This document shows positions 38,267-52,292 of a stretch of DNA of 57,713 nucleotides, one piece after another. Source of the DNA: Ilumatobacteraceae bacterium (GTDB taxonomy: Bacteria > Actinomycetota > Acidimicrobiia > Acidimicrobiales > Ilumatobacteraceae); NCBI GenBank assembly GCA_024643255.1, contig JAHENF010000017.1, forward strand, positions 3,746-61,458, read 5' to 3'. The first letter of the stretch is position 1, and the number at the start of each line of letters is the position of its first letter. The notes under the pieces were generated by a model. The model was not told the origin of the DNA and did no database searches. It worked only from the letters and a program-made list of their open reading frames with translations. The position numbers were made by a program, and so were the translations under genes.

Positions 38267-38295
38267 TTGCGATCTTGCGTCCATGGGTGGAGAAT
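38267..38295 (+). promoter_or_regulatory. Possible promoter of the peptide-type ABC importer operon
   Basis: TTGCGA (38267-38272) and GAGAAT (38290-38295) with a 17-base spacer, about 50 bases upstream of the binding-protein ATG. A small GGCGC/GCGCC hairpin lies in the leader. Confidence 0.35.
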
Positions 38296-38347
38296 GCGCC
38301 CCTCATTCCCGGCGCTGGGCGCCCTTTCCCATGTTGGTGAGGATCGA

Positions 38348-40138
38348 ATGTCGAGGCGTCTCATCGGTGTCGGTCTGATGGCCGGTGTCCTCTTCCTGGG
38401 TACGGCAGTGCCCGCCGTGAGCGCGCAGGGCTCGACACCCGATGACGGCGACCGCGTGACCTTGACGATCGGGCTGCTACAAGATCTCTCGTCGCCGAAC
38501 GTCACCGTCGGTTACCTCGTCTCCGACTTCGAGGTCTGGAACCTGCAGTACGCTTCGCTCACCGACAAGGCCGCGGCCGACTTCGAGACCGTCCCGGGCC
38601 TCGCCGAGTCGTGGGTGGCCTCCGGTGACGGACTCACCTACACCTACACATTGCGTGAAGGTCTCCAGTGGTCCGACGGTGAGCCCCTCACGGCCGACGA
38701 CGTGGCGTACACGATCAACCGATCACGCGACGAGGAATGGGCGAACCACTACTCGACGGTGCAGAACCTCGACGCCGTCGCAATCGACGACCGAACGGTC
38801 GAGATCACCAGCTCGGTACCGGACCCGAAGCTGCCGACGATGGACGTGTACATCGTGCCCGAGCACATCTATGCCGATCTGTCCGTTGACGAGCTGGCCT
38901 CGTACGACGGCCTCGACGGGGTGGCCTCAGGCCAGTACTCGCTCACCAGTTGGCGTTCGGGCCAGGACTGGACGATGACGAAGAATCCGAATTGGTACGG
39001 CCGTGACAACGGCATCGACCAGATCGTGTACCGGGTGTTCACCAACGGCGACGCCATGGTTGCCGCGTTGCAGGCGGGCGAGATCGATGCTGCTCACGAG
39101 GTGCCCCGTTCAGCACTCGAACGGTTGCAGGGCGACGCCAACATCGAGACGATCTCGGGTGAGCAGGGCTCGTTCACCGAACTCGCCATGAACGGTGGAG
39201 CGGGCGGTATCGGCGACGGCCACCCCGCCTTGCAGGACCTCGTGGTCCGCGAGGCCATCGCGCACGCCATTGACCGTCAGGTGCTCTTCGATCGCGTTGC
39301 GTTGGGGACCGGTTCGGTCGGCAGTGTCATGGTTCCCTCCGCCGACCCGGTGTGGACGCCGACGCTCGCCGCCGACGAGACGTTCAACTTCGATCCCGCG
39401 CGTGCGAACGCCATGCTCGACGAAGCGGGCTACCTCGACACCGACGGCGACGGCATCCGCGAGATGCCCGACGGCAGCGACCCGCTCAACTTCCGCTACG
39501 TCGAACGCTCCGAGTCGGAGCCGGCACCGGCCATCCGCGAGTTCGTCACGCAGTGGCTCTCCGACATCGGCATCGGTACCGAGGTGCAGGTGATGGACGA
39601 CGACCAGCTGTACGAGGCGAGCATCGCCGGCGAGTACGACCTGTTCGTGTGGGCATGGACGCCCTTCGTCGATCCCGACCCGCAGTTGTCGTACTTCACC
39701 TGCGACCAGCTCACGACCAATGTCGACGAGCCGGGAAACAACGACGCCAACTGGTGCGACCCGAAGTACGACGAGCTGTACCAGCAACAGAAGGTTGAAC
39801 TCGATCGTGACAAGCGCATCGAGATCGTCCACGAGATGGTGAAGTACTTCCACGACAACGCCACGTACGTCGTGCTGCTCGAGGACGGGGACCCGCAGGC
39901 GTATCGCACCGACCGGTTCGAGGGTTGGCTGCGCCAGCCGGCCGACACGGGCCCCGTGCTCTTCAGCAACTCGTCGCCGACCTATGCGAATCTCACCGCG
40001 ATCGAAGGTGGCAGTGGCGGCGGCGGCGGCCTCAGCACCGGCGCCCTCATCGTGATCATCGTGGCGGGCCTCGTCGTCATCGGGGGGATCGCCCTCGGCG
40101 TCACCCGCTCGCGCAAGACCGCCGACGACCGCGAGTGA
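38348..40138 (+). CDS. Family 5 (peptide/opine/nickel-type) ABC substrate-binding protein with C-terminal membrane anchor
   Basis: 596 residues from the ATG at 38348 with GTGAGG upstream. A Sec signal peptide (LIGVGLMAGVLFLGTAVPAVSAQG) is cleaved at an AxA site, not a lipobox. The SBP_bac_5 domain has AESWVASGDGLTYTYTLREG and DGEPLTADDVAYTINRSRD; DTDGDGIREMPDG is a calcium-loop-like segment frequent in this family. The C terminus has a Gly-rich linker (GGSGGGGG), a membrane helix (ALIVIIVAGLVVIGGIALGV) and a basic stop-transfer (TRSRK). The protein is therefore tethered at its C terminus instead of being a lipoprotein. It feeds the permeases encoded next. Confidence 0.93.
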   Translation: MSRRLIGVGLMAGVLFLGTAVPAVSAQGSTPDDGDRVTLTIGLLQDLSSPNVTVGYLVSDFEVWNLQYASLTDKAAADFETVPGLAESWVASGDGLTYTYTLREGLQWSDGEPLTADDVAYTINRSRDEEWANHYSTVQNLDAVAIDDRTVEITSSVPDPKLPTMDVYIVPEHIYADLSVDELASYDGLDGVASGQYSLTSWRSGQDWTMTKNPNWYGRDNGIDQIVYRVFTNGDAMVAALQAGEIDAAHEVPRSALERLQGDANIETISGEQGSFTELAMNGGAGGIGDGHPALQDLVVREAIAHAIDRQVLFDRVALGTGSVGSVMVPSADPVWTPTLAADETFNFDPARANAMLDEAGYLDTDGDGIREMPDGSDPLNFRYVERSESEPAPAIREFVTQWLSDIGIGTEVQVMDDDQLYEASIAGEYDLFVWAWTPFVDPDPQLSYFTCDQLTTNVDEPGNNDANWCDPKYDELYQQQKVELDRDKRIEIVHEMVKYFHDNATYVVLLEDGDPQAYRTDRFEGWLRQPADTGPVLFSNSSPTYANLTAIEGGSGGGGGLSTGALIVIIVAGLVVIGGIALGVTRSRKTADDRE

Positions 40139-40139
40139 C

Positions 40140-41108
40140 GTGCGCGCCCGCTTCGTCGTCGGCAAGATCCTGGGTTCGCTGGCGACGCTTGCGTTCGTGC
40201 TGGCCGTCAACTTCTTCCTGTTCCGCGTCGTCAATGACGATCCGACCGGGTCACTGTTCCGCGGCCGCAACCTGAGCCCCGACCAGATCCAGCGACGTCG
40301 CGAACAATTCAACCTCACGGGCACCAAGTTCGAGCAGTTCCTCGCGTATCTGCGCCAGACCGCGCGCGGCAACCTGGGCGACTCGTTCCTCAGCAATCGA
40401 CCGGTGACCACCGAGATCATGGAGGCCGTCTGGCCGACGCTTCTGCTCGTCGGCACGGCCACGGTGCTGGCGATGCTCGTCGGCATCCCGCTCGGAATCC
40501 ACGCGGGCTGGAAGCGTCGCAGCAGGTTCGACGCGGCGTCGACCTCGTTCTCGATGTTCACGTACTCGGTGCCCGACTTCTGGCTCGGCATGATCCTGCT
40601 CGCAGTCTTCGCCGTCGGGCTCGGATGGTTCCCCACCGGCGGGTTCGAGGATGCCGGGAGCAACGCCACCGGCGTTGCCGCGCTGCTCGATCAACTCCAC
40701 CACATGGCGCTGCCGGCGCTGACGCTGATGCTCGCCTACATCGGTGAGTACGTCATCGTGATGCGATCGTCGATCCTCGACACCCTGAACGAGGACTACC
40801 TGCAGCTCGCTCGCGCCAAGGGTTTGCGCGACGCTGACGTCCGGCGCCGCCACGCCGTGCCGAACGCGCTGTTGCCCGTCGTGAGCCTGACGGCACTGAA
40901 CTTCGGCTTCGTGCTGTCCGGGGCGATCGCCGTCGAGGCGATCTTCTCGTGGCCAGGCCTCGGCCAGGCAACACTCGAAGCGATCCGCGGGCCTGACTTC
41001 CCCATGCTGCAAGGACTGTTCCTCGTGTTCAGCATCGCCGCGATCCTCGCCAACCTGATCGCCGATCTGCTGTACGCGCACCTCGATCCGCGGGTTGGTG
41101 GGCGATGA
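40140..41108 (+). CDS. Peptide-type ABC transporter permease (DppB-like)
   Basis: 322 residues from GTG 40140, one base after the binding-protein stop codon. About six membrane helices; RQTARGNLGDSFLSNRPVTTEIMEAVWPTLLL and the EAA loop ARAKGLRDADVRRRHAVPNALLP are typical of the DppB/OppB family, and FVLSGAIAVEAIFSWPGLGQ is a strong family signature. It pairs with the DppC-like permease that overlaps it by four bases (ATGA). Substrate class (oligopeptide, opine, nickel or sugar) cannot be deduced. Confidence 0.93.
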   Translation: MRARFVVGKILGSLATLAFVLAVNFFLFRVVNDDPTGSLFRGRNLSPDQIQRRREQFNLTGTKFEQFLAYLRQTARGNLGDSFLSNRPVTTEIMEAVWPTLLLVGTATVLAMLVGIPLGIHAGWKRRSRFDAASTSFSMFTYSVPDFWLGMILLAVFAVGLGWFPTGGFEDAGSNATGVAALLDQLHHMALPALTLMLAYIGEYVIVMRSSILDTLNEDYLQLARAKGLRDADVRRRHAVPNALLPVVSLTALNFGFVLSGAIAVEAIFSWPGLGQATLEAIRGPDFPMLQGLFLVFSIAAILANLIADLLYAHLDPRVGGR

Positions 41109-42021
41109 GCGACGTCGCCTCGTACTCCCCGCGCACCGCCGCCTGGGCGCGCCGTCGCCGTTCGTTCTCCGACGGGATCTCACGGTTGCGCAAGGACCGG
41201 GTCGCGATGATCGGACTCGTCGTACTGGTCGGTTTCGTCATCATGGCGCTCATCGCGCCGTGGATGAGTCCCCGCGGTGGGCTCAGTGCCGTCGACTCGA
41301 TCAACAACCCCACCTGGCATCCACCGAGCCGTGACTTCCCACTCGGCACCGATCATCTCGGTCGTTCGGTGGCCGCGCAGTTCGTCTGGGGATCGCGAGT
41401 CAGCCTGCTCGTCGGGTTCGCCGCCACCGTGCTGACGATCACGATCGGCTCCCTGGTCGGCATCAGCGCCGGCTTCTTCGGTGGCTGGACCGACGCCGTG
41501 CTGATGCGGCTCACCGACTGGTTCCTGGTCATTCCGTTCCTGCCGCTCGCCATCGTGCTCGCCGCGGTCCTCGACCGTTCGATCTGGAACATCATCCTCG
41601 TGATCGGCGTCACGTCCTGGCCGTCGACCGCCCGTCTCATCCGGGCCCAGGTCCTGACCGTGAAGACGCGTCTGTACGTCGACCGTGCCCGCGCACTCGG
41701 AGCGAGCCGTCCGCACATCGTGGCTCGTCACATCCTGCCGAACGTGGCACCGCTCATCCTGGCGAGCGTCACGCTCGCGGTGCCGATCGCGATCCTGACC
41801 GAGACGACCCTTGCATTTCTTGGGTTGGCCGACCCCACGCAGAACTCGTGGGGCAAGACGCTCGAAGAGGCGTTCGGTGCTGGAGCGATCGGTCGCAACG
41901 CGTGGTGGTACCACTTCCCGGCGGGTCTCGGGATCGTTGCGGTCGTGCTCGCCTTCACGCTGTTCGGCCGAGGACTCGAGGAGATCCTCGATCCGCGGCT
42001 TCGTGAAGAGGGAGCCCGACG

Positions 42022-42025
<4 letters not shown>
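41105..42025 (+). CDS. Peptide-type ABC transporter permease (DppC-like)
   Basis: 306 residues. After a basic N-terminal segment comes the OppC-type start LRKDRVAMIGLVVLVGFVIMALIAP and PLGTDHLGRSVAAQFVWGSRVSLLVG. The EAA loop is ARALGASRPHIVARHILPNVAPLIL, and ETTLAFLGLADPTQNSWGKTLEEAFG completes the family pattern. It overlaps both neighbours by ATGA, so the five-gene operon is translationally coupled. It forms the heterodimeric channel with the DppB-like subunit. Confidence 0.93.
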
Positions 42026-42992
<967 letters not shown>

Positions 42993-42996
<4 letters not shown>

Positions 42997-43979
42997 GCGA
43001 GCTGCTGAGACTCGCGGGGGTACACGTCACCTACCAGAGTTCGGGGCGGTCGGGCGTCGTGCGGGCGGTCGACGGCATCGATCTGACCGTGGACCGCGGC
43101 GAGGTGCTGGCGCTCGTCGGCGAGTCCGGATGCGGCAAGACGACACTGATCCGGGCGATCATCGGGCTCGAGCCGATGACGTCGGGCAGCATCGTCTTCG
43201 ACGGCGCCACTGTGGCCACCGGTCAGCGTGAGCTGCGACGGCTGCGCCGCCGCGTCCAGATGATCTTCCAGGACCCGACCGGAGCGCTGAACCCGCGGGC
43301 GACGATCTACGAAGCGGTCGCCGAGGGGATCAGGATCCACGGACTCGCCGGACCGGAGCCGGAGCTCGTGGCGACCGCGCTGGCCCAGGCCGGCCTCAGA
43401 CCGCCTGAGCGCTACATGCCTCGATTCCCGCACGAGGTGTCCGGTGGACAGCGACAGCGCGTGCTCATCGCGGGGGCGATGGTGCTCGGACCGCAGTTGT
43501 TGCTCGCGGACGAACCCGTTGCGTCACTCGATGCGTCGGTACGTGGCGAGATCCTCGCACTCATGCGGGTGCTCGTCGACACGACAGGCATCTCGATCGT
43601 CGCCGTCACCCACGACCTGGGTCTGGCGTGGAACATTGCCGACCGGATCGCCGTCATGTACCTCGGCCGGATCGTCGAGGTCGGCGACGCTGAGGAAGTG
43701 CTGGCCGATCCGTTGCATCCGTACACCAAGGCGTTGCTGTCGGTAGTTCCCGAAGCTGACCGGATGGAACAACAGATCCTTGTCGGGGAGACACCCGATC
43801 CTGCAAATGTCCCGTCAGGGTGCCGCTTTCACCCGCGTTGCCCGCTCGTCGCATCTGGCGAGGCCGAACGTCTCGGCATCATCGACCGTTGCCGGAGCGT
43901 CGACGTTCAGCTCGTCGCTTCTCCCGGCGGTCGACGCTCGGTCGCCTGTCACGCGGTCAGGTTGCCGAACGACGGTTGA
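42993..43979 (+). CDS. Peptide-type ABC transporter ATP-binding protein (DppF-like)
   Basis: 328 residues from the ATG at 42993. Walker A LVGESGCGKTT, Q-loop MIFQDPTGALNPRAT, signature [16 protein letters not shown], Walker B LLLADEPVASLD, and VAVTHDLGLAWNIADRIAVMYLGRIVE are complete. The C-terminal GCRFHPRCPLVA motif matches the oligopeptide ATPase domain. This is the last gene of the importer operon; its final 23 bases overlap the convergent zinc-ribbon membrane protein gene. Confidence 0.94.
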
Positions 43980-45165
43980 GCCGCACGATCGCGAGCACCG
44001 CAGCGATCGTCAACATCAACAACGTCGCGACCATCCCGAACGACGTGACCGCGTGCGGCACGGTGTTGGTCGCTCCCGGGTTCCGGTCGGCGATGCCGAC
44101 GGGCTGGTCGCCCGTCTCGGCCAGCGACGTCACCCAGAGCACCAACGCGATGCTCGTCGCCCCGGCGGCCAGACCGAGGCCGTAGCTGCGGACCAGCAAC
44201 ATGCCGACCATGCCGGCGAGGGCGATCAACGCCACCTGGCCGAGGCGCCCGGCGAAGAACGCGGTCGGGAGATCGAAGTTCGGGTCGGGCGAACTGAAGT
44301 TGTCGGAGAACGAGGCGCTGCTGCCCACCGGGACGAGCGGGCCGAACGCGAGGATCACCATCGCCACCGCGGTCACGGCGGCGATCAGCGGATTGAGCGC
44401 GGCGCGTGCGCCTGTGCCGATCGAGCGGAGCGAGGCGGCGAACACCAGGAAACCCATCACGCCGATCCCGGCGATCAGGAACCAGCCGATGTCGCGCGTC
44501 ACGCGCAGCGTGAACTGCTCCGACGACGTGCGGGTGATCGATGCGGCGATGGCGATCGGGAACTCGGCGAGCCCGATCGACAGCCCTGCCCATCCGGCGA
44601 GCGCGAGTCCGGCCCCGCCGGCGAGACCGGCACCCCAACGGAGCCCGAAGCAGGCGAGCAGACCGCCGATCACCATCACGGCCGCGCCGCCGAACGCCGC
44701 CCATCCGAGGTTGCTGCCGAGATCGGTCAGGGTGCTCGTTCCCGTCGCGATGCCTGCCGCGGGGCGCGTGGTGCGGATGTCGATCACGTCGGCAACCGTG
44801 GTCATCAACACCGCCGCGGCACCGAAGATCGCCAGGATGAACACCAGACGGAGCCGGAACGACTCGCGCTCCTCCGGGTACTCGGCGAGGTCGCTGCTGC
44901 CGTCGAAGATTGCCGGCATCTCTGCAGTTGCGGTGGGCGACGGCAGATCGCTGATCCGGTCGTCGATCGCGAGGTTGACCGCGGTGATGTCGTCGGAGAG
45001 GTCGGTCGTCACCGTGAACGGCTCGGCGGTCGGTGCCGCCGTGGTGACATCGGGTGGGGTGGTCAGCAACACCATCTCGGTCGCGTCGCCGGCGAGCGCA
45101 GCCCCGCACCCGTTGCAGAACCTCGATTCGTCGGCGACCTCGATCCCACACTCCGGACACACCAT
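43957..45165 (-). CDS. Zinc-ribbon membrane protein of unknown function
   Basis: 402 residues from the ATG at 45165, supported by TACAGT seven bases upstream. An N-terminal zinc ribbon (MVCPECGIEVADESRFCNGCG, CxxC...CxxC) is followed by a polar acidic linker and about nine or ten membrane helices from FRLRLVFILAIFGAAAVLMTT to the C terminus. Similar 'zinc-ribbon plus multipass' proteins are common in actinobacteria without known function. A loop with SFSDNFSSPDPNFDL is probably extracellular. It is convergent with the ABC importer operon (23-base overlap) and divergent from gluQ. Confidence 0.8.
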   Translation of the reverse strand: MVCPECGIEVADESRFCNGCGAALAGDATEMVLLTTPPDVTTAAPTAEPFTVTTDLSDDITAVNLAIDDRISDLPSPTATAEMPAIFDGSSDLAEYPEERESFRLRLVFILAIFGAAAVLMTTVADVIDIRTTRPAAGIATGTSTLTDLGSNLGWAAFGGAAVMVIGGLLACFGLRWGAGLAGGAGLALAGWAGLSIGLAEFPIAIAASITRTSSEQFTLRVTRDIGWFLIAGIGVMGFLVFAASLRSIGTGARAALNPLIAAVTAVAMVILAFGPLVPVGSSASFSDNFSSPDPNFDLPTAFFAGRLGQVALIALAGMVGMLLVRSYGLGLAAGATSIALVLWVTSLAETGDQPVGIADRNPGATNTVPHAVTSFGMVATLLMLTIAAVLAIVRLNRRSAT

Positions 45166-45206
45166 CGCGACGACTGTATGCGATGAATGCCGCAAGAATG
45201 TTCGGC

Positions 45207-46133
45207 ATGACCGGACGGTTCGCTCCTTCGCCGACCGGCGACCTCCATGTCGGCAACCTGCGAACCGCGGTGGTGGCCTGGTTGTCGGCGCGCTCACAGG
45301 GCGAGCGTTTCCTGGTGCGCATGGAGGATCTCGACCGGGTGCAGTCGAGCACCGCTCACGAGCAATCGCAGATCCGCGACCTCGCGATCATCGGACTCGA
45401 CTGGGATGGGGAGGTCGTCCGACAGAGTGAGCGGTTCGATCGCTACGACCAGGCGATCGCCGATCTCGACGCGCGAGGCCTCGTGTACGAGTGCTACTGC
45501 ACGCGACGCGAGATCCGCGAGGAGATCGAGTCGTCGGCGCAGGCACCGCACGGTCCGCCGGGCTCCTATCCGGGAACGTGTCGTGAACTGCGCGAGCCCG
45601 AGCGCGCCGAACGCCGTGCCGCCGGTCGCGAGCCCGCACTCCGGCTTCGATCCGACCATCGCACGGTGACGTTCACCGACCGGCTCGTCGGGCAGGTCAG
45701 CGGTGTGGTCGACGACGTCGTGCTGCGACGCAACGACGGTGTGCCCGCGTACAACCTGGCGGTGGTGGTCGACGATGCCGCGCAGGGAGTGACCGAGGTC
45801 GTGCGAGGTGACGATCTGCTCTCCTCCACGCCCCGCCAGATCCATCTGCAGGAGCTGCTCGGGCTCGCTCGCCCCGGCTATGTGCACGTCCCGCTCGTCG
45901 TCGACCGGTCCGGTGAGCGGTTGGCCAAGCGCCGCGGTCGCCACGTGACGATCGCCGACCTCGGTGCGCGTGGTGTCGGCGTCGAGGAGATCGTCGGCTG
46001 GCTCGCGTCGTCGCTCGGACTGCCGCTGGACGCCCCGAATCTCACGCTGAGTGATCTCGTGTCACGCTTCGTCGCCGACGATCTGCCGCGTGAGCCGTGT
46101 GCCGCCCCGCCGTTCGTGGACGAACGGGCCTGA
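45207..46133 (+). CDS. gluQ: Glutamyl-Q tRNA(Asp) synthetase
   Basis: 308 residues from the ATG at 45207; ATGs at 45183 and 45198 are in frame, but relatives begin near GRFAPSPTG. The class I HIGH-like motif is TGDLHVGNL and the KMSKS-like one is ERLAKRRG. A zinc site, ECYCTRREI...YPGTC, is typical of GluQRS. It lacks the anticodon-binding domain of GluRS, so it is a paralogue that glutamylates queuosine in tRNA-Asp. A six-base inverted repeat (ATGCCG/CGGCAT, 45187-45208) overlaps the start region and may be chance. Confidence 0.9.
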   Translation: MTGRFAPSPTGDLHVGNLRTAVVAWLSARSQGERFLVRMEDLDRVQSSTAHEQSQIRDLAIIGLDWDGEVVRQSERFDRYDQAIADLDARGLVYECYCTRREIREEIESSAQAPHGPPGSYPGTCRELREPERAERRAAGREPALRLRSDHRTVTFTDRLVGQVSGVVDDVVLRRNDGVPAYNLAVVVDDAAQGVTEVVRGDDLLSSTPRQIHLQELLGLARPGYVHVPLVVDRSGERLAKRRGRHVTIADLGARGVGVEEIVGWLASSLGLPLDAPNLTLSDLVSRFVADDLPREPCAAPPFVDERA

Positions 46134-46186
46134 GATCGGGCCCGCGACGTCAGAACGAACGAACCGGTGAACATCGAGCTGGTGCC

Positions 46187-46215
46187 GGCACACACGCAGA
46201 CATCACCGTTAGGAT
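46187..46215 (+). promoter_or_regulatory. Promoter of the L,D-transpeptidase gene
   Basis: TAGGAT at 46210-46215 is a good -10 with a weak GGCACA 17 bases upstream. Transcription would start at about the GTG at 46224, consistent with a leaderless mRNA. Confidence 0.45.
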
Positions 46216-46223
46216 CACGTTCC

Positions 46224-47132
46224 GTGGTGGTTCTGCAACGTCGTCGCGCACTGATCGGCACCCTGGTGGTGCTCGCCGCGGCCGCGGCCGCGGGCTGTTC
46301 CACCGCGGTCACCAGCGGTTCCGCGAGCGAAGGCGCGAGTGCGGCCGCGACCGCCACCACCGAGTCGCCGACCACGACGTCGCCGCCGACCACGCTGCCG
46401 CCCACCACGACGGCTCCGACCACCACCCTGCCGCCGACGACGACCGTCGCACCGACGACGCTGCCGCCCACCACGACGCTGCCACCGAATCTCATCCCCG
46501 TGCCGGTCGTCGACCCTCCGCTGCAGGCCGGCGAGACGACACGGATCCAACAGCGGCTGCTGGAACTCGGGTTCTGGTTGCAGGCCGCCGACGGCAACAA
46601 CGGGCTGACCACCAAACAGGCGGTGATGGCCTTCCAGAAGTACGCAGGGCTCGACGCCGACGGACGGATCGGTCAGGCGACCGCCGACGCGCTGACCGTC
46701 CAGACGATGCGGCCGATCGCCCGGGCCAACTCGGGCACGCTCATCGAGGTCGACAAGACCAAGCAGCTGCTGTTCTTCGTGGTCGACGGCAAGACCGAAT
46801 GGATCCTCAACACCTCCACCGGCAGCGGCAAGGAGTACACCGAGGCCGACAAGAACACGCCCGGCGAGTTCATCACCGGTGTGTCGCTCACGCCCGACGG
46901 GCTGCACCGCGTCAACCGCGAGCGCCCCGACGGCTGGTGGGAGGGTGACCTCGGCGAGATCTACCGACCGAAGTACTTCGTCGGCGGCGTCGCGGTGCAC
47001 GGCTCGAACAGCATCCCGAACTACCCGGCCTCGCACGGATGCGTGCGGGTGAGCGTCCCGGCGATGGACTGGATCTGGGACAGCGGCATCATGCCGATGA
47101 AGACGCCGGTCTGGGTGCACGGCGGCGCGTAG
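46224..47132 (+). CDS. L,D-transpeptidase lipoprotein with peptidoglycan-binding domain
   Basis: 302 residues from GTG 46224. A basic n-region (LQRRRALIGTL) and Ala-rich helix end in AAAAGC, a probable lipobox. A Thr/Pro-rich spacer of repeated TTLPPTTT units (about 45-92) would span the cell wall. Next come a PG_binding_1 domain (IQQRLLELGFWLQAADGNNG, KQAVMAFQKYAGL) and a YkuD domain with HGSNSIPNYPASHGCVRVS, where C273 is the nucleophile. It makes 3-3 cross-links in peptidoglycan or attaches proteins to it. A start at GTG 46167 is possible but adds unlikely residues. Confidence 0.92.
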   Translation: MVVLQRRRALIGTLVVLAAAAAAGCSTAVTSGSASEGASAAATATTESPTTTSPPTTLPPTTTAPTTTLPPTTTVAPTTLPPTTTLPPNLIPVPVVDPPLQAGETTRIQQRLLELGFWLQAADGNNGLTTKQAVMAFQKYAGLDADGRIGQATADALTVQTMRPIARANSGTLIEVDKTKQLLFFVVDGKTEWILNTSTGSGKEYTEADKNTPGEFITGVSLTPDGLHRVNRERPDGWWEGDLGEIYRPKYFVGGVAVHGSNSIPNYPASHGCVRVSVPAMDWIWDSGIMPMKTPVWVHGGA

Positions 47133-50670
<3,538 letters not shown>

Positions 50671-50671
50671 C

Positions 50672-51712
50672 TCAGCTCGTCCGGTACTCGGAACGATCGG
50701 GTTCGGGGAGATCCACGCGGTCGTCGTCGTCGGGGATCGGGAGCCCGGCCTTCGGGCGGACCTCGTCGTCGGTGTCGTCGTCGCTCGTCGCGGCCGCCAG
50801 CGCAGCCACCGTGCCGAGCAATCCGGAGAACTCGGCAGGGATCACGAGCTTGGTCGCTCGTCCGTCGCCGATGCGCTCGAGTGCCTGCAGGTACTCGACG
50901 GTCAGCACGGCCTTGTCGGCCTGGGCTTCCTTGATGCCCGTGAGGCGGGACTTCGCTGCCGCGCCCTCACCGAGCCCGACGAGTTCGAGGCGCAACTTCT
51001 CGGCGTTGGCCCGCAGCTCGATCGCCTGCGCCTGGCCTTCGGCATCGAGAATCGCCGCCTGTTTGCGACCCTGGGCCGACAGCACCGCTGCCTGCTGTTC
51101 GCCGTCGGCGCGAGCGATCGCGGCCTCCTGGTAGCCCTTGGCCTCGGTGACGGTGGCACGGCGGTCGCGTTCTGCGCGCATCTGCGCGTGCATGGCCGAC
51201 ACGATGTCCGGCGGTGGGTCGATGCGCTGGATCTCGACTCGGACCACGCGCACGCCCCACTTGTCGGTGGCGTCGTCGAGCACATCGCGCAGCTGCGTGT
51301 TGATCGTGTCGCGCGATGTGAGCGCCCGGTCGAGTTCGAGATCGCCGATCAGGTTTCGCAGGTTGGTCTGGGCGAGTTTGGTGATGGCTGTGAAGAAATC
51401 GGCGACGTTGTAGACGAGGCGCTGAGGATCGGTCGCCTCGTAGTAGACGACGGCGTCGACCGAGACCACCACGTTGTCGGCGGTGATCACTTCCTGTGGC
51501 GGCACATCGACGACCTGTTCACGCATGTCGATCAGCTGCATCGTCTCGATGAACGGCAGGATCAGGTTGAGCCCAGGGTCACGGGTCGTCTTGTACTTGC
51601 CGAGACGCTCGACGAGGCCGCGCTGGTACGGGCGCACGATCTTCACCGACGCCACCAGCACACCGATGCCGATGATGGCGACGACGATGAGGACGAGGGC
51701 GATGGGGTTCAT
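50672..51712 (-). CDS. SPFH/band 7 stomatin-like protein
   Basis: 346 residues. One N-terminal membrane helix (IALVLIVVAIIGIGVLVASVKI) precedes the SPFH domain: RPYQRGLVERLGKYKTTRDPGLNLILPFIETM, REQVVDVPPQEVITADNVVVSVDAVVYY and WGVRVVRVEIQRIDPP. A long coiled coil (AERDRRATVTEAKGYQEAAIARADGEQQAAVL...) and a C-terminal tail with acidic residues follow. Such proteins oligomerise into membrane microdomains and protect or organise membrane proteins. Coupling to NfeD twelve bases upstream is the standard genomic arrangement. Confidence 0.93.
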   Translation of the reverse strand: MNPIALVLIVVAIIGIGVLVASVKIVRPYQRGLVERLGKYKTTRDPGLNLILPFIETMQLIDMREQVVDVPPQEVITADNVVVSVDAVVYYEATDPQRLVYNVADFFTAITKLAQTNLRNLIGDLELDRALTSRDTINTQLRDVLDDATDKWGVRVVRVEIQRIDPPPDIVSAMHAQMRAERDRRATVTEAKGYQEAAIARADGEQQAAVLSAQGRKQAAILDAEGQAQAIELRANAEKLRLELVGLGEGAAAKSRLTGIKEAQADKAVLTVEYLQALERIGDGRATKLVIPAEFSGLLGTVAALAAATSDDDTDDEVRPKAGLPIPDDDDRVDLPEPDRSEYRTS

Positions 51713-51724
51713 GAGTGCTCCGGA

Positions 51725-52249
51725 CTAGGTGGGTGGCGGCGGCGGATACTGCGGCGACGGGGTCGGCGACCGGGGTGGATCGAGCGGCTGCACGGTCACC
51801 TTGGTGCCGTTGACAGCGACGACTCGGACGTGGGTGCCCACGGTGATGACGCTGCGATCGGAGGAGATGGCGCCCCAGATCTCGCCGTGGGCGGTGACGC
51901 GTCCGCGGCGATCGGAGTCGTCGGGGTCGATCGTGGTGGTCACGATGCCTTCCAGGCCGACGAGGCGGTCGGCGCCGACGCCGGGCTGGAGTTCGTTCTC
52001 GCCGGCGAACTTCTTGGCGTAGTGGTACGTCACCACCCACAACACCGCACCGCCGCCGACGAAGGCGAGCCACTGCAGTTCGATCGGCACGTCGTAGAAG
52101 CCGAGCAGCGCGGCGACGAACGCGGAGACCGAGAACGGCAGCAGGACGAAGGAACCGGCGAGGACCGTCAGTTCGATGAGCGCGAAGACCACCGCGATCC
52201 CGAGCCAGATCCATGGCCAGACGTTCAGGTCGATCCCGAGATCCAGCAC
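51725..52249 (-). CDS. NfeD-family membrane protein
   Basis: 174 residues from GTG 52249. Three or four membrane helices (WPWIWLGIAVVFALIELTVL, VLLPFSVSAFVAALLGFY, LQWLAFVGGGAVLWVVTYHY) precede a cytoplasmic OB-fold domain (RLVGLEGIVTTTIDPDDSDRRGRVTAHGEIWGAIS, THVRVVAVNGTKVTVQPL). This is the short NfeD form that partners stomatin-like proteins. The start is supported by TAGTTT six bases upstream. It leads the three-gene operon NfeD-stomatin-DUF2510. Confidence 0.9.
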   Translation of the reverse strand: MLDLGIDLNVWPWIWLGIAVVFALIELTVLAGSFVLLPFSVSAFVAALLGFYDVPIELQWLAFVGGGAVLWVVTYHYAKKFAGENELQPGVGADRLVGLEGIVTTTIDPDDSDRRGRVTAHGEIWGAISSDRSVITVGTHVRVVAVNGTKVTVQPLDPPRSPTPSPQYPPPPPT

Positions 52250-52255
52250 ACGTTC

Positions 52256-52261
52256 AAACTA
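52256..52261 (-). promoter_or_regulatory. Predicted -10 of the NfeD-stomatin operon
   Basis: TAGTTT on the minus strand (52261-52256), six bases before the GTG at 52249, without a ribosome-binding site. Confidence 0.5.
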
Positions 52262-52292
52262 CCGGACACCGCTCGGCGAGTGATCCCATCGA

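Noticed and set aside
45187..45208. Operator palindrome ATGCCG/CGGCAT at the gluQ start
   Set aside because: Six-base half-sites with a ten-base gap overlapping the coding start are expected by chance at this base composition; no regulator is adjacent.
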